DNA of 64,000 bases from the NCBI GenBank assembly GCA_905250125.1, contig CAJNOL010000692.1, positions 41,802 through 105,801 of the forward strand, in the 5' to 3' direction. Shown in pieces: positions 23,407 to 33,798 of this stretch. A model generated the notes under the pieces. The model worked only from the letters and a program-made list of their open reading frames with translations. It made no database searches and was not told the DNA's origin. The stretch is from Rotaria sordida. Its lineage: Eukaryota; Rotifera; Eurotatoria; Philodinida; Philodinidae. Each line of letters starts with the position of its first letter. Positions within the stretch are counted from its first letter, which is position 1. The position numbers were made by a program, and so were the translations under genes.

Positions 23407-23571
23407 GAAATGGAAGAACAAATCCGGAAACTCAATAAGGAGCCATATAAGAACGATGCACTTGTGAAACGGTTTACTGACAACGGCAACAATACAACTC
23501 TCAATTTAGCTGGTTTGAAATTAACCGATCAAGATATGGAGATTGTGGCCAGAGAATTAAAAATTAATAAG
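23407..23571 (+). CDS. Second copy of the coiled-coil/half-LRR hinge exon
   Basis: Reads EMEEQIRKLNKEPYKNDALV, then LNLAGLKLTDQDMEIVARE, then NK before donor GTAAGA, matching the C-terminal part of exon 3 (LDLANLKLPDQDMEIVALE). The frame stays open upstream to an ATG at 23338, so it could be a first exon. An AG at 23405-23406 also allows a phase-0 internal exon as drawn. The following intron is homologous to that after exon 3. No RING or B-box lies upstream, so this would be a truncated paralogue start or a mid-protein spacer between LRR blocks. Confidence 0.65.
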
Positions 23572-23901
23572 GTAAGACATCATTGGTTATTTTTACCGTT
23601 TAGGTTCCTTCAATGCCATAGAAGAAAAGTATTTCAGAGAGCAACATCAATAGGTTTAATAACTATTCTTCTACTTTTTGAGAAAACAGCTCTATATTAA
23701 ACTAGGGATGGGATGTTGAACGCAAGAGAAGTTCATAACGCCGATTAGTTACAAAAAATATCCAAAATTTCTATATGTCAAGGATGTGCTTGTGGGTCTG
23801 GGTGATGACAATGCTACCACGTGCACTTATATTATCATCCACATCCACATTGAGTGCCTTTCGGATGTAACTCCCATAATCTTTTTAACTTTTTAATCTA
23901 G
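23572..23901 (+). other. Intron homologous to the start of 10752-11588
   Basis: Begins GTAAGACATCATTGGTTATT and includes AGAGAGCAACATCAATAGG, both alignable with the intron after exon 3. No gene. Confidence 0.6.
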
Positions 23902-23985
23902 GTAGTAACGACGCTTTATTTGCATCAGAATCAAATCGGAGACAATGGGACACAACATTTGGGTGATGCGCTAAAAGTCAACACA
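23902..23985 (+). CDS. LRR exon (VVTTLYLHQNQIGDNGTQ...)
   Basis: 28 codons after TTTAATCTAG and before GTAAGC; ends KVNT. It is an A-type repeat (QNQIGDNG...KVN), most like those at 35643 and 41248. Confidence 0.8.
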
Positions 23986-24209
23986 GTAAGCTACTATTCT
24001 CACTGAGCAGTCTATACAGATGTTTTCTTTGTCAGTTAAACTCACTTAAAGTTGTTGATAATCAACACTCGAATTAGAAATGATCCTAGCAAGATTCTTT
24101 GCGCTTAGTTGTCACGATCTTATTTTATCCCAATTGAATAATTGACACGAGTCTGCTATTTATTTCAATAGAATTTAAAGAAAGGTGAATTCGAGTTTCT
24201 CATCAACTA

Positions 24210-24504
24210 ACGGGTGACCCATAATAAGTGGCCGCACTTAGCATTTTATATTTTAATCGTATAGTTTTTGTTTTCAAAAAAACCAGCAAAACTTTGTGCG
24301 ACCAATTTTCTCAATGGCAAAAGTTGATTGCACAGAATTTTGCTTTTTTTGAAAACAAAAAGTATATAATTAAAATAAACTTTACTTTGTAGATTGTAGA
24401 GCTTTTCACGCTGCATCTTGTGGCGTATTCTGTTTTTTAATAAAACGTATTTAGAAATTAAAATATAAAATGCAAAGTGCGGCCATTTATTATGGGTTAT
24501 CCAT
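24210..24504. mobile_element. ~295-bp inverted-repeat MITE
   Basis: The ends pair as CCCATAATAAGTGGCCGCACTT (given as CCCATAATAAGTGGCCGCAC at 24218) and GTGCGGCCATTTATTATGGG. The interior GTAGAGCTTTTCACGCTGCA plus TCTTGTGG is shared with the foldback at 16710-17690, although the outer ends differ completely. The related intron at 41535-41560 (TCTCACCAATTATTTTTAAG) lacks it. Confidence 0.75.
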
Positions 24505-24633
24505 TGTTTTTAAGTTTATTTGGGAGTAGTTTTGGATTATATATCAAAGTTATAATAAATTCGAATTTCGGTTTCGGATAAACTTAACATTTTTCGATCG
24601 TTAATTTCTATTAGATGTAAGCAATATGCAAAA

Positions 24634-24731
24634 CAGAGAGCGAATCAAACCGACTTTTTCTGGTTCGAGTTCGATTCGAATCGAACCGAACCGAACCATT
24701 TCAGTTCGGTTCGGTTCGTTTTCGCTCTCTG
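24634..24731. mobile_element. 98-bp hAT-like MITE with 8-bp target duplication
   Basis: The ends are CAGAGAGCGAA and TTCGCTCTCTG, flanked by exact direct repeats ATGCAAAA (24626-24633 and 24732-24739). The interior is a palindromic GGTTCGATTCGAATCGAACC-like core. An 8-bp duplication with CAG-starting ends is typical of hAT elements. The paralogous intron at 41640-41647 carries the empty site GTGCAATA. Confidence 0.8.
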
Positions 24732-25645
24732 ATGCAAAATCCAGATAAGGTGCTACTTTATACAAACCAGACTGCCCAGTTTCATATAAGTGAAAACTTG
24801 TACTGTTACGAATTTCAGCTCGCAATATACAAATAGAATTTTCGAGTCGAAAATTTAAAAGTGATGATGATCCTTCATGTTTTCCATATCACTATATTAT
24901 GAGTAGGAGAATTTGCAGCAAAAAATCGTTAAAGATAGGTCCCATTCGATGAAATTCTGGTAGTAGCATTTGAAATTTTCTGCTTGCAATAAAAAAACTT
25001 ACGATTTTTTTCTTGGTTATTTTTACAATATGTGGAATAGCTGAGGATTACTAACAGTCACCATTTTTTTGGCAATTCATATGAAGAAATTAGACTTTTG
25101 CTATGGTTTTCAATCCGCACTTGAGTAATTGAATAAAATATTCGTAAATTAAGAAATGAGGACTTTTTTGGGTTCCTCGTACCAATCATATCACTCGAAA
25201 GAACCGATCTTCAGGATTGAAAATTCTACTTTTGCATTATTTAGTTGTCGTTATTTTTTCTTCCGTTTTTACATTTGTTAACTATTCTTAACCAAACAGA
25301 TAAACTGAGCGATTGATGATGCTATTAAATTGCCGACTCCTGCATCCAACTTTTATTTTTCACACAAAATCTTCATGAAACTTTGCACTACAGAAATCTT
25401 TTTCTAGGGATCAAGATCAGCACTCTATACCTCTATTATACAGGACTTTTATTAATGAAACAGTCGCTTAGTACCCCGAATTCGAAACTTTGTAATTCTT
25501 TAGAGTATGATGTAGTTAGGACGTTTTCTATTCAGCGATCCGTATAGGAAACCCAAGAGAAAAAGCGTAGTTTGTACTTCAGAAGTACAAAGAATTCCAG
25601 AGAAGTACCTAGAAGTACGAAGAAATAGAAGGAAATAAAGAAATA

Positions 25646-25745
25646 NNNNNNNNNNNNNNNNNNNNNNNNNNNNNNNNNNNNNNNNNNNNNNNNNNNNNNN
25701 NNNNNNNNNNNNNNNNNNNNNNNNNNNNNNNNNNNNNNNNNNNNN
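25646..25745. other. Assembly gap (100 N)
   Basis: One hundred N, the usual placeholder for a gap of unknown size. The flanks are repetitive on the left (AGAAGTAC units). Confidence 0.98.
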
Positions 25746-26767
25746 AAAAAAAACGCCAAAAATTTCTTAGCAACCCAATATTTTGCTTATATCATGTGAA
25801 TAGTTAACGTCAACTGCAGCAAAGCACGCCGTATGTAACATAGTCTACCAGCGGTTAGCATCACTAAGAGTAGTATTTGAATATGTTTGAGTCGAATAGA
25901 TCAGATACTATCAATTTACACAAGCACTAAGAGATGTATTTACATCAATTCGTCAGATGTCGAACGCTTTGTAAACATAAGATATCATCTACATTATTGA
26001 GAATACTTCTCTTTGAGGAAATATATTCTTGTTTCTATCAGTACAGCCTTAAAATAAAATCCTTTCGTCTTTTCAATTTCTTTTGTGAACCGAGAATTTA
26101 GTAGAAGTTTTAGACGGAAATGTATGAGGTTTTCACGCACCTCCCTGTTCTACATTATATTTAAGATCTACAGTATTCAGATAGTTTATGTGTTTCTATA
26201 CAAGTGTGTGTTATTAGCTTCCAATTAGATCTTGATAATCATGTGATTTATTTCAAGCGCTGAGAAAGTTAGTAAGTCGCATCTCTTTAGCTTATTTAAA
26301 ATTTTGTCATATTTAAACCGAGAACCGATGAGAACAATAAGGAACTAGGATAGAGCTTTTGAATAGAATTCTATCAAGAATTGATCTAGTTAATTTTCGA
26401 AGAAAATTGCTTCTTTTTCTATTCAATCGCATCAAGCTGCAGAAATTTTTAATGCATAGAGTTAGCACATCCAATCAAGATACGCAGTGAAATATACACA
26501 ATTAACATTTTCAATTTCGCCGGTTATTTTATCAACGAAACAGGTCTTTCGAAACCATTAACAATCAGAGAATACATGACTAATTAGTGCAAAAGAGAAT
26601 GTAATCTGACGGTTGAATGAATTAAAGTTCTCTCTGTAATACATCTATTAAATTTTCTTATCATTTACCAAGATAAAAGAAGGGATCTAATAACATACAT
26701 AGTGATAGATTGTGTTATCATGTATCGATAGACAAATTCCAGTATTCATCTTCACTTTTTACTATAG

Positions 26768-26851
26768 ACACTAAAAATTCTGCACTTGTATAATAATCAA
26801 ATTGGGGACCAAGGAGCACAACATTTGGGTGATGCTCTAAAAACTAACCAA
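26768..26851 (+). CDS. LRR exon (TLKILHLYNNQIGDQGAQ...)
   Basis: 28 codons after ACTATAG and before GTAAGC; ends KTNQ. B-type repeat, like those at 32286, 38122, 44415 and 54243. Confidence 0.85.
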
Positions 26852-28099
26852 GTAAGCTACTTTTCCAGCTGATCTCTCTAGTAAAGATGTTCACTTAGTC
26901 ACAAAAGTCTCACATAAAATTGTTGATAATCAATAGTCGAAGTCGATTCTAGCGTAGAAAGAGTCTTGAGGCCAAGTTATCAGGGCGTCATTTAGTCACA
27001 GCTAAATAATTGAAAAGAATGTGGTACTTGTTTTAAGAGGATCTAAAAGAAGTAGCATTGGAGTACCATAACAACTTGTTTCTAATTCAGTTAGAAAGAT
27101 TTTGAGATCATATTTGAAAAATTGAATAAGATTGTAGGATAATTTCAGACAAACTTGACAAATTTTCACCTTAGCTTCTTATCAAATGTGAGCAACGTGC
27201 AGTATTCAGAAGAAGAATGATTTGTTTTTCGAATTGTAATAATCTGTATCCTGTCATAGAAGACTTATAGTAGTGACAAATTTCAGCTGAAAATAAAAAA
27301 TAAACTCTTCAGTTCAAAAGAACAAAAATTAAAGTTTTTTTAGCTCAAAATTAAGAAGCTAAAATTTTTCATATTTTCGGGTGTCAGTAATTCGAAAAAC
27401 GTAACATTTTTACAAAATAAATTAGGCAACGAATCGCAAATCATGGAAATTGAATACTGTTATCAATCTTAATTCGAAATTGAAAAATAATTTTGAACAC
27501 CTATATTAAGAAATGAATATTTTTCTGTGTTTCTGACAAAAACATCTCAAAAGTAGAAGAATTTCAAGTGACAACATTTTCCGTTTGAACATTGAACGAT
27601 GATGATTTATGCAGGTTTCTCGTGTTAATATGAGTGAGAAAACGTTTTATCGAAGGTAAAATTCATCGTCGGCTCACACACCATGCAGTTGAAGCAGACT
27701 TATGGAGTTTTGATTGAACTTAAAAATAAACTTCGATTCGAAAACTAAAAATAAATATTTGTCCAGGATTCAAGTATCAATATCTCACAAATAGAAATAA
27801 TCTCAACGATAAATTTACTTTAATGTCTTATTTCATTGAATTATGGCACTACTGTGAATTTTAGTTCGTGATGAAAAAATATAGTTTTGATCTCGAAAAT
27901 TAAAAATAATGACTTTTTCCCTCGTATTTAGCGTTAATATCTCATGAGCATGAGAATTTTTGTGTATGAAACTCAACACTCTGTCAGAGATCATCGAGTT
28001 CTAGGAATGAAATGAATTTTAGTTCTAAATTAAAAAATAATGTAAGACAATTGAAAACTTTAAAAAGCTGAATTTTTCTAGATTCTAGTCTCAATATCT

Positions 28100-28662
28100 G
28101 GGACAAATACACTTATCGAACCCTCTCATATATTGACGTAATTCGACAAATTAGCCCCTAAGGAGTTCATTAAAAGTATTCCCAAGAGTCCTAGACCAAT
28201 AGTTTAGGAGAAAACGTGTATTTGTCCCGCTTGATACAAGCCTCACCGAGCATCTCAATAACTGAGGGTGAAGACGAAATCTTGATACAGTCGCCAAAGG
28301 GCATCTCAATGCTGAGGGTGCCACGAAATCTCGATCCACAATTAAAGGACATCCCAATAGCTGCGGGTGCCATGAAATATTGTCTCGTAGTACCCTTAGC
28401 TATGAAGATGCCCTTTAAATGCGGAACAAGATTTTGCGTTCACTCTCAGCAATGGGGAGCCCTTTAATTGTGGATCAAGATTTCGTGGCACCCTTAGCTA
28501 TTGAGATGCTCGGTGAGGCTTGTATCAAGCAGGACAAATACACGTTATCTCCTAAACTATTGGTCTAGGACCGTTGGGAATACTTTTAATGAACTCCCCA
28601 GGGGCTAATTTGTCGAATTACGTCAATACATGAGGGGAGGGGTTCGATAGGTGTATTTGCCC
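28100..28662. mobile_element. Foldback element with 8-bp target duplication and internal tandem units
   Basis: The inverted arms span about 170 bp each, beginning GGGACAAATACACTTATCGA (left) and, complemented, GGGCAAATACACCTATCGA (right). They are flanked by direct repeats CAATATCT (28092-28099 and 28663-28670). Inside are several related units of ~50 bp containing GCATCTCAATNNCTGAGGGTG and CACGAAATCTCGATCC. No coding capacity; the open frames here are shadows of the palindrome. Confidence 0.8.
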
Positions 28663-29433
28663 CAATATCTCGCAAAACGAACCATTTTCATAAGTGAGAC
28701 TTTCCGCTGTTTTTCAACTGAAAGAATTCTCTTTGGTTATTCAATTTTGAGTAGAAATTGAAAGATCTTATTTTCTTTATTTCAAAATAGAAGAAGCAAA
28801 ATATCACAGATTTTTTAATCTCATTATCTCTAAACAGAAATTATTCTTACAACTGAAAATGTTTTCTACTTGTTTTTGTAAGAATTCTGCGTGCTTTTAC
28901 TTTGAACGAAAACGTTTTAACAGAACAAATTTTTTATTGAATCATATTAAATGGAGAATTTTCCAGGTTTTTATAAAAAAAAAGTCCGCATATTTTCCTT
29001 TAAAAATATTATAGTTCTTCTAACAATTTAAGACCAAAATTTAAAACGAGATTTCGAATTCGAAAATTAAAAAGTCAGCATTTTTCTAGGTTTGCTTTTT
29101 CAATATGTCACAAAAGGAATAATTTTCACAACAGAAAGTGTGTCGAACATTTTCATATGAAGAAATTCTACTTTAGTAAATTAAAAGTTTTTTGTGGAAT
29201 AGTATAGGGTTTTCTAGCATCTTTGTATTTCATATACAGCTGTTTTCAAAAATACTTGGACGAAATATTTCTTTTCTCTTAAGATCTTTTTTCTATCATT
29301 CCAAGCAACTATAGCCGTTATTTTTTTAGGGCTGACTCTTCGACAGTTGTACTAAATAGTGCCATAGAAAATTGTCGCTTCTCTTGGTTTTAATATATAT
29401 TCCTATGATTACATTATCTTCTTCACCTTCGGA

Positions 29434-29637
29434 AGGGTGTGGGTGTGGATGTGGGTGTGGGTATGTGTGTGGATGGATGTGTGGGTGTGTGTGTGGATGG
29501 GTGTGTGGGTGAGTGTGGATGTAGTGATACAAAAGAAAACTATACCCACGCTCACACCCACACCCCCACACCCACCCACACCCACCCACACCTATACCCA
29601 CACCCACACCCACACCCACACACCCACACCCACACCC
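29434..29637. repeat. Inverted interstitial TGTGGG / CCCACA telomere-like arrays
   Basis: 29434-29520 is degenerate TGTGGG/TGTGGA; 29551-29637 is degenerate CCCACA; a ~30-bp spacer separates them. TGTGGG is, as I recall, the telomeric repeat of the bdelloid Adineta vaga. The arrays point head to head and can form a hairpin. They lie about where a C-type LRR exon would be expected. Confidence 0.75.
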
Positions 29638-30919
29638 CAACTTAATAATAATCAGCAATCGAATTCAAGCATACGATAGAAAGATCTTTGAGAATAACTT
29701 GTTAACATTTTATTTTGCAAAGATTTCAAAATTCAATCGAGTACACTATCTGTTCAAAAATAAACTATAAATAGAAATTTTAAGTTCTTGACCAACGATA
29801 TACATATATCTTTGATTTTGGACAAATTTCATCAATTGTGAGCTTAGCTTATGATCGAATATGAGCAATGCACTATGCCTAAATACTGAAAGATAGTATA
29901 CGAACTGTGTTGATCTGTGTTGCGTTACAGAAGATTTATTTTATAGTAGTATGGATTTCGTTGATGATAAAAAAGAGATTTATTTATTTATTCAAAATCT
30001 ATTAAACGCATATTTTGTCTAGGTTTCTGATGTCAAAACTTAGCAAAATGAATAGTATTCACAAATGGAATTTTGCCAATAACTTACATGAAACATTTCT
30101 ATTTTTCTTATGAGTCTTTAATGAATACATAAAGCTCAATAGTTTTTTTCGAAAATGATTAATAAAACATTCTTAAAGTCTTTTTCCGTCAGCATATAGA
30201 CAAAGGAACAATGTCAATCAATAAGAATTTCTCTCTAGTTGCATACAAAGGAATCTCTACATTTCTGCTATTAATTTTATACGAAAATAAAAATTTAACT
30301 TTTAATTCCAAGAACTTTTTTAGTTAGTTATCTCAATATCTTTGAAATCGAATGACTGTCAGCGGTTAGAAATTCTGATTATTTCCAAATAGAAAAATTA
30401 AACTCATATCTCACAAAAACAATAATTTTCATAGGAAAGAGCATTGATTATTTTATTCACATAAAGAAATTCTGCACATTAATCTTGAGCAAGATTTTCA
30501 AAAACTGTAAGTCGAGTTTTCTCCAATAGTTTAGTTTAAATTTCAGATATTAATTGAAATGTTATTCTTGTTTAAAAATTAATCATCGAATAATATCACA
30601 ATGAGAACTCTTTCTTAATCGATTTACATCTTAGAATTTATTCATTTTCTTATTTCTGTGTTTTAAAAAGTTAATTGTGTATCACTTCGTTTTAATACAA
30701 TTTATTGTTAAGAGAATTTTTAACTAAAAACTAAATGAATTTATTTCAGATGCAAAAGTATTAATTAAATACCTTCAACTTGACATATATATTTAAAACA
30801 GTTACTTATTTTTGTTGTATAAGATATCTATGAAAAAAGCACTGCTCTATGAGCAATTACTTTGTCTTTAGAAATATTCAATTTTATCATTAATAAGTCG
30901 CAACTTTTTAGTTTATTTA

Positions 30920-31847
30920 CACAGTGCGTTCAAAAAGTTTCCGGACTGATTTTATTTAAAAATAACAGAAGCATTGCTGTATTTTTATTATTGCCTATGT
31001 GTAGTTCATACAGTTCTAATATCATAAGCTCGGTTGAATTAAACATATATATGAAGATATAGAAATACATTTTAGACTACTATATAGGCACTGACAAAAT
31101 CAAAAATTTTGACCATCGTACAGTGATGAAATTTCTTGTTCTAGAAGGCCATACCTCATTTAATATATATGAATGTATAGTGAAAATTTATAATGATGAG
31201 TTCTCTATTGCTCACTATAGTTTTCGAATGGAATCGTTGTTATGAATATGAATTGTCATACATTGATAATAACTTAGATATGAACAGCATTACTATAAAA
31301 TTCTGAATAAAATAATTCATGAAAACTTTTAGACGCTTGATGATTAAAAGCAATTGAATCGTACCAAGATAAATAGCAGACATTGATCGTATTTCAAATT
31401 TACAGTGCATAGCCTTTTATATGATCAATCATATATGACTAGAGTCAATTCACGGAAATACCATATTCTCTAACATGATGTCAACGACATATAGGACTAT
31501 CATTAATAGTTAATTATTCCTCTTTAAAATGACGAAATCATTCAAATACGGTAGTATCTGATAGGGTATTATTACTGTAAACTGTCGCTATATTCATAAA
31601 TATTGGATGGCAACTAGTCATTCAAAACATAAAACTTTGCTCTACTTGTTAATTTTCCATTAGTGCCTATACAGTAGTCTAGAATGTATTTCTATATCTT
31701 CATATATATGTTTAATACAACTGAGCTTATGATATTTATAGATAGAGAATTGTATGGACTACACACAGGCAATAATAAAAATACAGCAACGCTTCTTGTT
31801 GTTATTTCCAAATAAAATCAGTCCGGAAACTTTTTAAACGCACCGTG
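30920..31847. mobile_element. 928-bp TA-flanked inverted-repeat element (Tc1/mariner-like, non-autonomous)
   Basis: The left end is CACAGTGCGTTCAAAAAGTT; the right end, complemented, is CACGGTGCGTTTAAAAAGTT. TA flanks both (30918-30919, 31848-31849). The inverted arms extend ~175-185 bp (to about 31092 and from about 31663). The ~570-bp middle has no transposase frame. Confidence 0.8.
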
Positions 31848-32285
31848 TACAATTTGATCAGATTTAAAAGCAAAAACCAGTGAGAATTTTACTAAGAATC
31901 AACCACATTTATTTTTGAGACAAATTATTTTCTTTTCTATTCAATCGTATTAATCCTAAGAAACTTTTAGAACACATAGAATTAGTCAATCCAATCAAAT
32001 CGCACAGTGAATTATTACATAACAAATATTTTCAACTTTACAATCTTTTCTAAAAGTATTTCTCTGAAGACCATTCACAATCCGAGAAGCAGAAAATAGT
32101 ATATTCTGATAATTGTATGAACTTAGATCCTTTCTGTAAAACATCTTAAGTTTCTTTTCACTTTATAGCATCATTGAATTGGTCTAATATTATAGATAAG
32201 GAAAGATTATGCATTATTGTATACCGACAGACGTTAGACAGTATTGACTTGCAAATGGAGTAATCATATTCACTTTCTACTATAG

Positions 32286-32369
32286 ACACTAAAAACATTG
32301 TATTTGTATGATAATAAAATTGGAGACGAAGGAGCACGACATTTGGGTGATGCGTTAAAAACCAATCAC
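32286..32369 (+). pseudogene. LRR exon with destroyed splice donor (TLKTLYLYDNKIGDEGAR...)
   Basis: The 28 codons are fully open and the acceptor CTATAG is intact, but the donor reads ATAAGA instead of GTAAGC at 32370. Without splicing the frame reaches a stop at about 32400. Since the exon is phase 0/0, skipping it leaves the protein in frame. B-type repeat. Confidence 0.75.
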
Positions 32370-33714
32370 ATAAGACTCTTCTCTAATTTATCTCTTCAAT
32401 AAAAAATCTCAGTTAATCACAAAAATTTCGGATAACAATTGTTGATTATCAAAAATCTAATCTGAGTCTACTGTTGCAATATTATTGAAGTTAAATTGTT
32501 AAAATGTCATTTAGTTACAGTTAAATAATTGCAATGAATCTAGTACTTATTTAAATAGGATTTAAAAAAACATAGTTTGAGTATCGAGATAATTAATTTT
32601 TAGTTCACTGAAGAGTGTTTTGGAATCATATTTTAAAAATAGAATAGATTCGAAATAGAGAATCGAAGATTTTTCATATTTTCAGATAAAAGTATTTAGG
32701 AAAAAGAAAATTCTTCACAGAATAAATAAAGTACCGAATCATAAACAATAGAACTTTATCATATTAAGAACTGACGAATTTTCCGTCTGGATTTCTGATG
32801 AAAACATCTAACGAGTTGAAATTTTTCAAGTGACGACATTTGTAGCTCAAGCAGTTCGTCACCAGAAAAAAAAAAGAAAGTTTTGGCATCGAAAATTAAA
32901 ACTGATGAGTTTTGCTCTCATATTTGGCGGTAATATCTCATGAACATGAGAGTTTAATAATGTAAACTGATTAAAAACTTTAAGAGGCGAATTTTTCGAA
33001 ATTTTGATCTCTATGTCTTGTAGTAGGAATCATTTTCATGTCAAAAATTCTCCTAGTATTTTTTTAGTGTCAGAGAGAAATCTTTACTACAACTGAAAAT
33101 GTTTTTTTTTTCACTTGTTTTTTTCAAGAATTCTGCGTGCTTGTACTTTAAATGAAAAAAAAATAAGAGAAGGAATTTTTTATTGAATAGGAGTAAATGA
33201 AGAATTTACCAGTTTTTTGTAAAACAAAAACCGTCCTCGTATTATCATATAAAGGAATTCTTCATGAAAATATTTTCTATCCATCCTTAAAGGGCCAGTA
33301 TGTTGTTGTGACAATGTTGTCGGTTGTGTAAGCCGAGATTTTACTATTAAACTATTAAATATGATGTTAACAGAAAATCAATAAAAAGAGTTACTTATGA
33401 AGTTATGATTTTTGATTAGAATTCTCTCAACAATCAATCAGGTTCATATTTTCAGCGAATTGCTTCGTTTTTTTTGACTTGATTTGATCAGTCTGCGGAA
33501 ATTCACCCGAATTATGCACAGTGAAAAATTTAATAACATAGCAATTTCAATTTGACTGTTTCGTTTATAAACAAATTATTTTTTTCGAGACTACCTTTAA
33601 CTTGAGAATTCATGAATAATTATTGCAAAAGAACTTCCATGAGCGCATGTCCTTCCTTTGCTAATACAACTGAAGTTCGTAATCATTATAATCTTCTTTT
33701 ACTCTAACATGTAG
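32370..33714 (+). other. Intron between a B-type and a C-type exon
   Basis: Paralogous to the introns at 38206-39806 and 44499-45904 (shared TTTCAAGTGACGACATT-like box near 32827). No inserted element recognised. Confidence 0.55.
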
Positions 33715-33798
33715 ACACTAACGCAACTGCAACTTCAGGGTAATAAAATCGGAGATACTGGAGCACAACATATAGCAGATGCGCTCAAAGAGAATAAA
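33715..33798 (+). CDS. LRR exon (TLTQLQLQGNKIGDTGAQ...)
   Basis: 28 codons after ACATGTAG and before GTAAGC; ends KENK. C-type repeat, with relatives at 39807 and 45905. Confidence 0.85.

Larger units (their letters stand above)
23986..26767 (+). other. Intron with two small elements and an assembly gap
   Basis: Holds the elements at 24210-24504 and 24634-24731 and the N run at 25646-25745. Before the gap is a tandem AGAAGTAC-type repeat (25577-25632). The region from 25900 on (AGATGTCGAACGCTTTGTAAAC) is shared with other LRR introns. No gene. Confidence 0.55.
26852..32285 (+). other. Longest intron (5.4 kb), loaded with inserted elements
   Basis: Contains the foldback at 28100-28662, the TGTGGG hairpin at 29434-29637 and the TA-flanked element at 30920-31847. 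Positional comparison with the other ~6-kb units predicts a C-type LRR exon around 29.4 kb and an A-type one near 31 kb. Neither is present. No other gene found. Confidence 0.6.

Noticed and set aside
25532..25759. 75-codon minus frame
   Set aside because: It reads through 100 N of assembly gap.
29326..29679. Open frames rich in G/V/W or T/H/P
   Set aside because: They are translations of TGTGGG/CCCACA simple repeats in all phases.
31082..31135. Possible LRR exon after CTATATAG (GCACTGACAAAATC...)
   Set aside because: It starts like an LRR exon but lacks the consensus, hits a stop after 12 codons, and lies in the arm of the 30920 element.
32370..33714. U12-type AT-AC intron to rescue the mutated donor
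   Set aside because: The start is ATAAGA rather than ATATCC and the intron ends in TAG, so a simple GT-to-AT mutation is more likely.
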